Source of the DNA: an uncultured Williamsia sp.
GTDB lineage: Bacteria > Actinomycetota > Actinomycetes > Mycobacteriales > Mycobacteriaceae
Length of the DNA: 64,000 bases
Direction of reading: 5' to 3'
NCBI RefSeq assembly: GCF_947494875.1
Contig: NZ_CANLWM010000001.1
Coordinates: 434,001-498,000 of the forward strand
Shown: positions 63,046 through 64,000 of the stretch, one piece after another
Layout of the letters: each line of letters opens with the position of its first letter
How positions within the stretch are numbered: position 1 is the first letter of the stretch
The notes under the pieces: model-generated
Seen by the model: only the letters and a program-made list of their open reading frames with translations
Databases searched by the model: none
What the model was told of the DNA's origin: nothing
Position numbers and translations under genes: made by a program

Positions 63046-63675
63046 TCACTCCGCGATGACGACCACGCGCCGACGGGGCTCGGTGCCCTCGCTCTCGCTG
63101 TACACGCCGGAGACCGCGGCCACCGCGTCGTGGACGATCTTCCGCTCGAACGGTGACATCGGATCGAGCTGTTCCCGGCCGCCGGCGTCGCGGACACGCT
63201 CGGCCACCTCGGTGCCGAGACGACTGAGGCGCTCACGCCGACCAGCACGCCATCCGCTCACGTCCAGCATGAGCCGGGACCGGTCACCGGTCGACTGTTG
63301 GACGGCGAGCCGTGTCAGTTCCTGGAGTGCATCGAGGACCTCGCCGTCCTTGCCGACGAGCTTGCCGAGATCGCGACCGCCGTCGATGCTCACCACCGCG
63401 CGGTCCCCATCGACGTCGAGGTCGATGTCACCGTCGAAGTCGAGGAGATCGAGCAGTTGCTCGAGGTAGTCGCCCGCGATCTCGCCTTCCTCGACGAGGC
63501 GGTCGTCCCCGTCCTCGGCGTCGTCGTCGTCGTCGTCGTCGGACTCGTCGACCACATCGGACTCGTCGACCGCTTCCGGCTCGGGCGACTCACCGGTCGT
63601 GTCGACCTGACCGACGGCGGGCTCGGTCTGGTCCTCGGTCACGTCGTGCTCGGCATCGCTCGTGTCGGTGCTCAT
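63046..63675 (-). CDS. jag: Jag family RNA-binding protein (KH-R3H)
   Basis: 209 aa. A long acidic N-terminal region (1-75) contains seven consecutive Asp from a GTC-type repeat. KH domain with VGKDGEVLDALQELTRLAVQ, then the R3H domain, PMSPFERKIVHDAV, and a basic end (EPRRRVVVIAE). Binds RNA; Jag/KhpB homologs act in cell division and wall synthesis. Equivalent to Rv3920c, directly after yidC. Confidence 0.92.
   Translation of the reverse strand: MSTDTSDAEHDVTEDQTEPAVGQVDTTGESPEPEAVDESDVVDESDDDDDDDAEDGDDRLVEEGEIAGDYLEQLLDLLDFDGDIDLDVDGDRAVVSIDGGRDLGKLVGKDGEVLDALQELTRLAVQQSTGDRSRLMLDVSGWRAGRRERLSRLGTEVAERVRDAGGREQLDPMSPFERKIVHDAVAAVSGVYSESEGTEPRRRVVVIAE
63520..63541. repeat. (GTC)7 trinucleotide repeat in jag
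   Basis: Seven GTC units on the plus strand, encoding part of the poly-Asp stretch of Jag. In-frame gain or loss of units would change only the acidic tail length. Confidence 0.85.
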
Positions 63676-63763
63676 GGATATCCCTCGCAATCATGTGTGG
63701 ACAGGTCTGTGTGCGGCGCCCGCGGACACCGGCTGGGGCGACCGTCTCAGCGGCCGCCGGGCG

Positions 63764-64000
63764 TCATCGCCGTTTGCGACGCTTCTGCTGGGTACCGGTC
63801 GGACGCTGTCCGGGACGCGGCGAGGCGCCGGCGCTCTTGCGCGCACCACCTCCGCCGGTTCGTTTGGCGGTGCCGCCCTTGGTGAGGTCGGTCCGTCCGG
63901 TGGCGGGGGGCGCTGTCTCCTCGACCTCGACGGCCTCCGACGGCGCCTCGGTCTCGTCGGACGGCGAGTCACCGTTCGTCGACGGCGCACCCTTCTTCTT
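63764..64000 (-). CDS. yidC: Membrane protein insertase YidC, C-terminal fragment
   Basis: Only the last 78 codons are inside the window; the gene continues past base 64000. The fragment is the hydrophilic tail: KKKGAPSTNGDSPSDE, an acidic stretch, then a Gly/Arg/Lys-rich end QQKRRKRR. No helix is included, so the identity rests on position (right before jag, as Rv3921c) and on the typical basic tail. Stop TGA at 63764-63766. Inserts membrane proteins with or without SecYEG. Confidence 0.8.
   Translation of the reverse strand, partial: KKKGAPSTNGDSPSDETEAPSEAVEVEETAPPATGRTDLTKGGTAKRTGGGGARKSAGASPRPGQRPTGTQQKRRKRR

Noticed and set aside
63520-63541. GTC repeat as a phase-variation switch
   Set aside because: Unit length is three, so changes stay in frame and only vary an acidic tail.
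1-64000. CRISPR array, insertion sequence or prophage
   Set aside because: No repeat-spacer pattern, transposase, integrase or phage structural gene was seen on either strand.

Overview
The window is high-GC actinobacterial chromosome from the order Mycobacteriales, most like Gordonia or Williamsia. The genus is inferred from protein style and gene order; no marker here fixes it. The sequence is gene-dense, with many GTG starts and 1-4 bp stop/start overlaps (ATGA, GTGA, TTGA). I see no insertion sequence, phage, CRISPR array, rRNA or tRNA. The right end is the classic origin-proximal block in the order cca/pcnA, Nudix, DUF6049, murJ, sigM, anti-sigma, trxB, trxA, cwlM, GNAT-like, parB, parA, rsmG, jag, yidC (cut by the window end), so rnpA, rpmH, oriC and dnaA should lie just past base 64000. 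Two perfect parS sites inside parA and rsmG agree with this.

Layout. 1-5.8 kb: a lipoprotein and a membrane protein, then lon behind two HspR-type (HAIR) inverted repeats, a CmtR-like metal sensor with a cation efflux protein, and another lipoprotein. 5.9-12.1 kb: an HSL-type hydrolase, a TfoX-like protein, a lower-GC membrane-anchored protein, a DUF1275 protein, an AGCS alanine/glycine symporter, an SDR and an enoyl-CoA hydratase. 12.2-16.5 kb: leuS, an SdpI-like protein and a bile-acid-symporter-family protein. 16.4-24.3 kb: tetR plus a DsbA-like (Rv2466c-type) gene, divergent from an MFS gene, followed by a five-gene run (APC permease, FMN hydroxyacid oxidase, RidA, methyltransferase, FAD-linked oxidase). 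24.3-30.0 kb: MOSC, hemerythrin, deazaflavin-type oxidoreductase, YqgE, MFS, an Asp-rich repeat protein and an EgtE-like enzyme.

30.0-34.7 kb: glpD, tetR, an AGPS-like FAD oxidase and a diacylglycerol-kinase-like gene, in the same arrangement I recall for M. tuberculosis Rv2249c-Rv2252. 35.0-41.3 kb: dps, a small membrane protein and a six-gene overlapping run on the minus strand: catalase, HAD phosphatase, GT2 glycosyltransferase, acyl-CoA-dehydrogenase-like protein, PIG-L deacetylase and NodS-like methyltransferase. 41.4-43.8 kb: a GAF-ANTAR antiterminator and an EAL/DICT-type protein with a small partner. 44.1-64 kb: the origin-proximal housekeeping block, with tag and a nitronate-monooxygenase-like gene inserted between murJ and sigM.

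The best candidates for undescribed biology are the 36.0-39.7 kb gene set, whose chemistry (glycosyl transfer, deacetylation, methylation) resembles Nod-factor logic, and the 19.1-24.3 kb hydroxyacid/RidA/methyltransferase operon.
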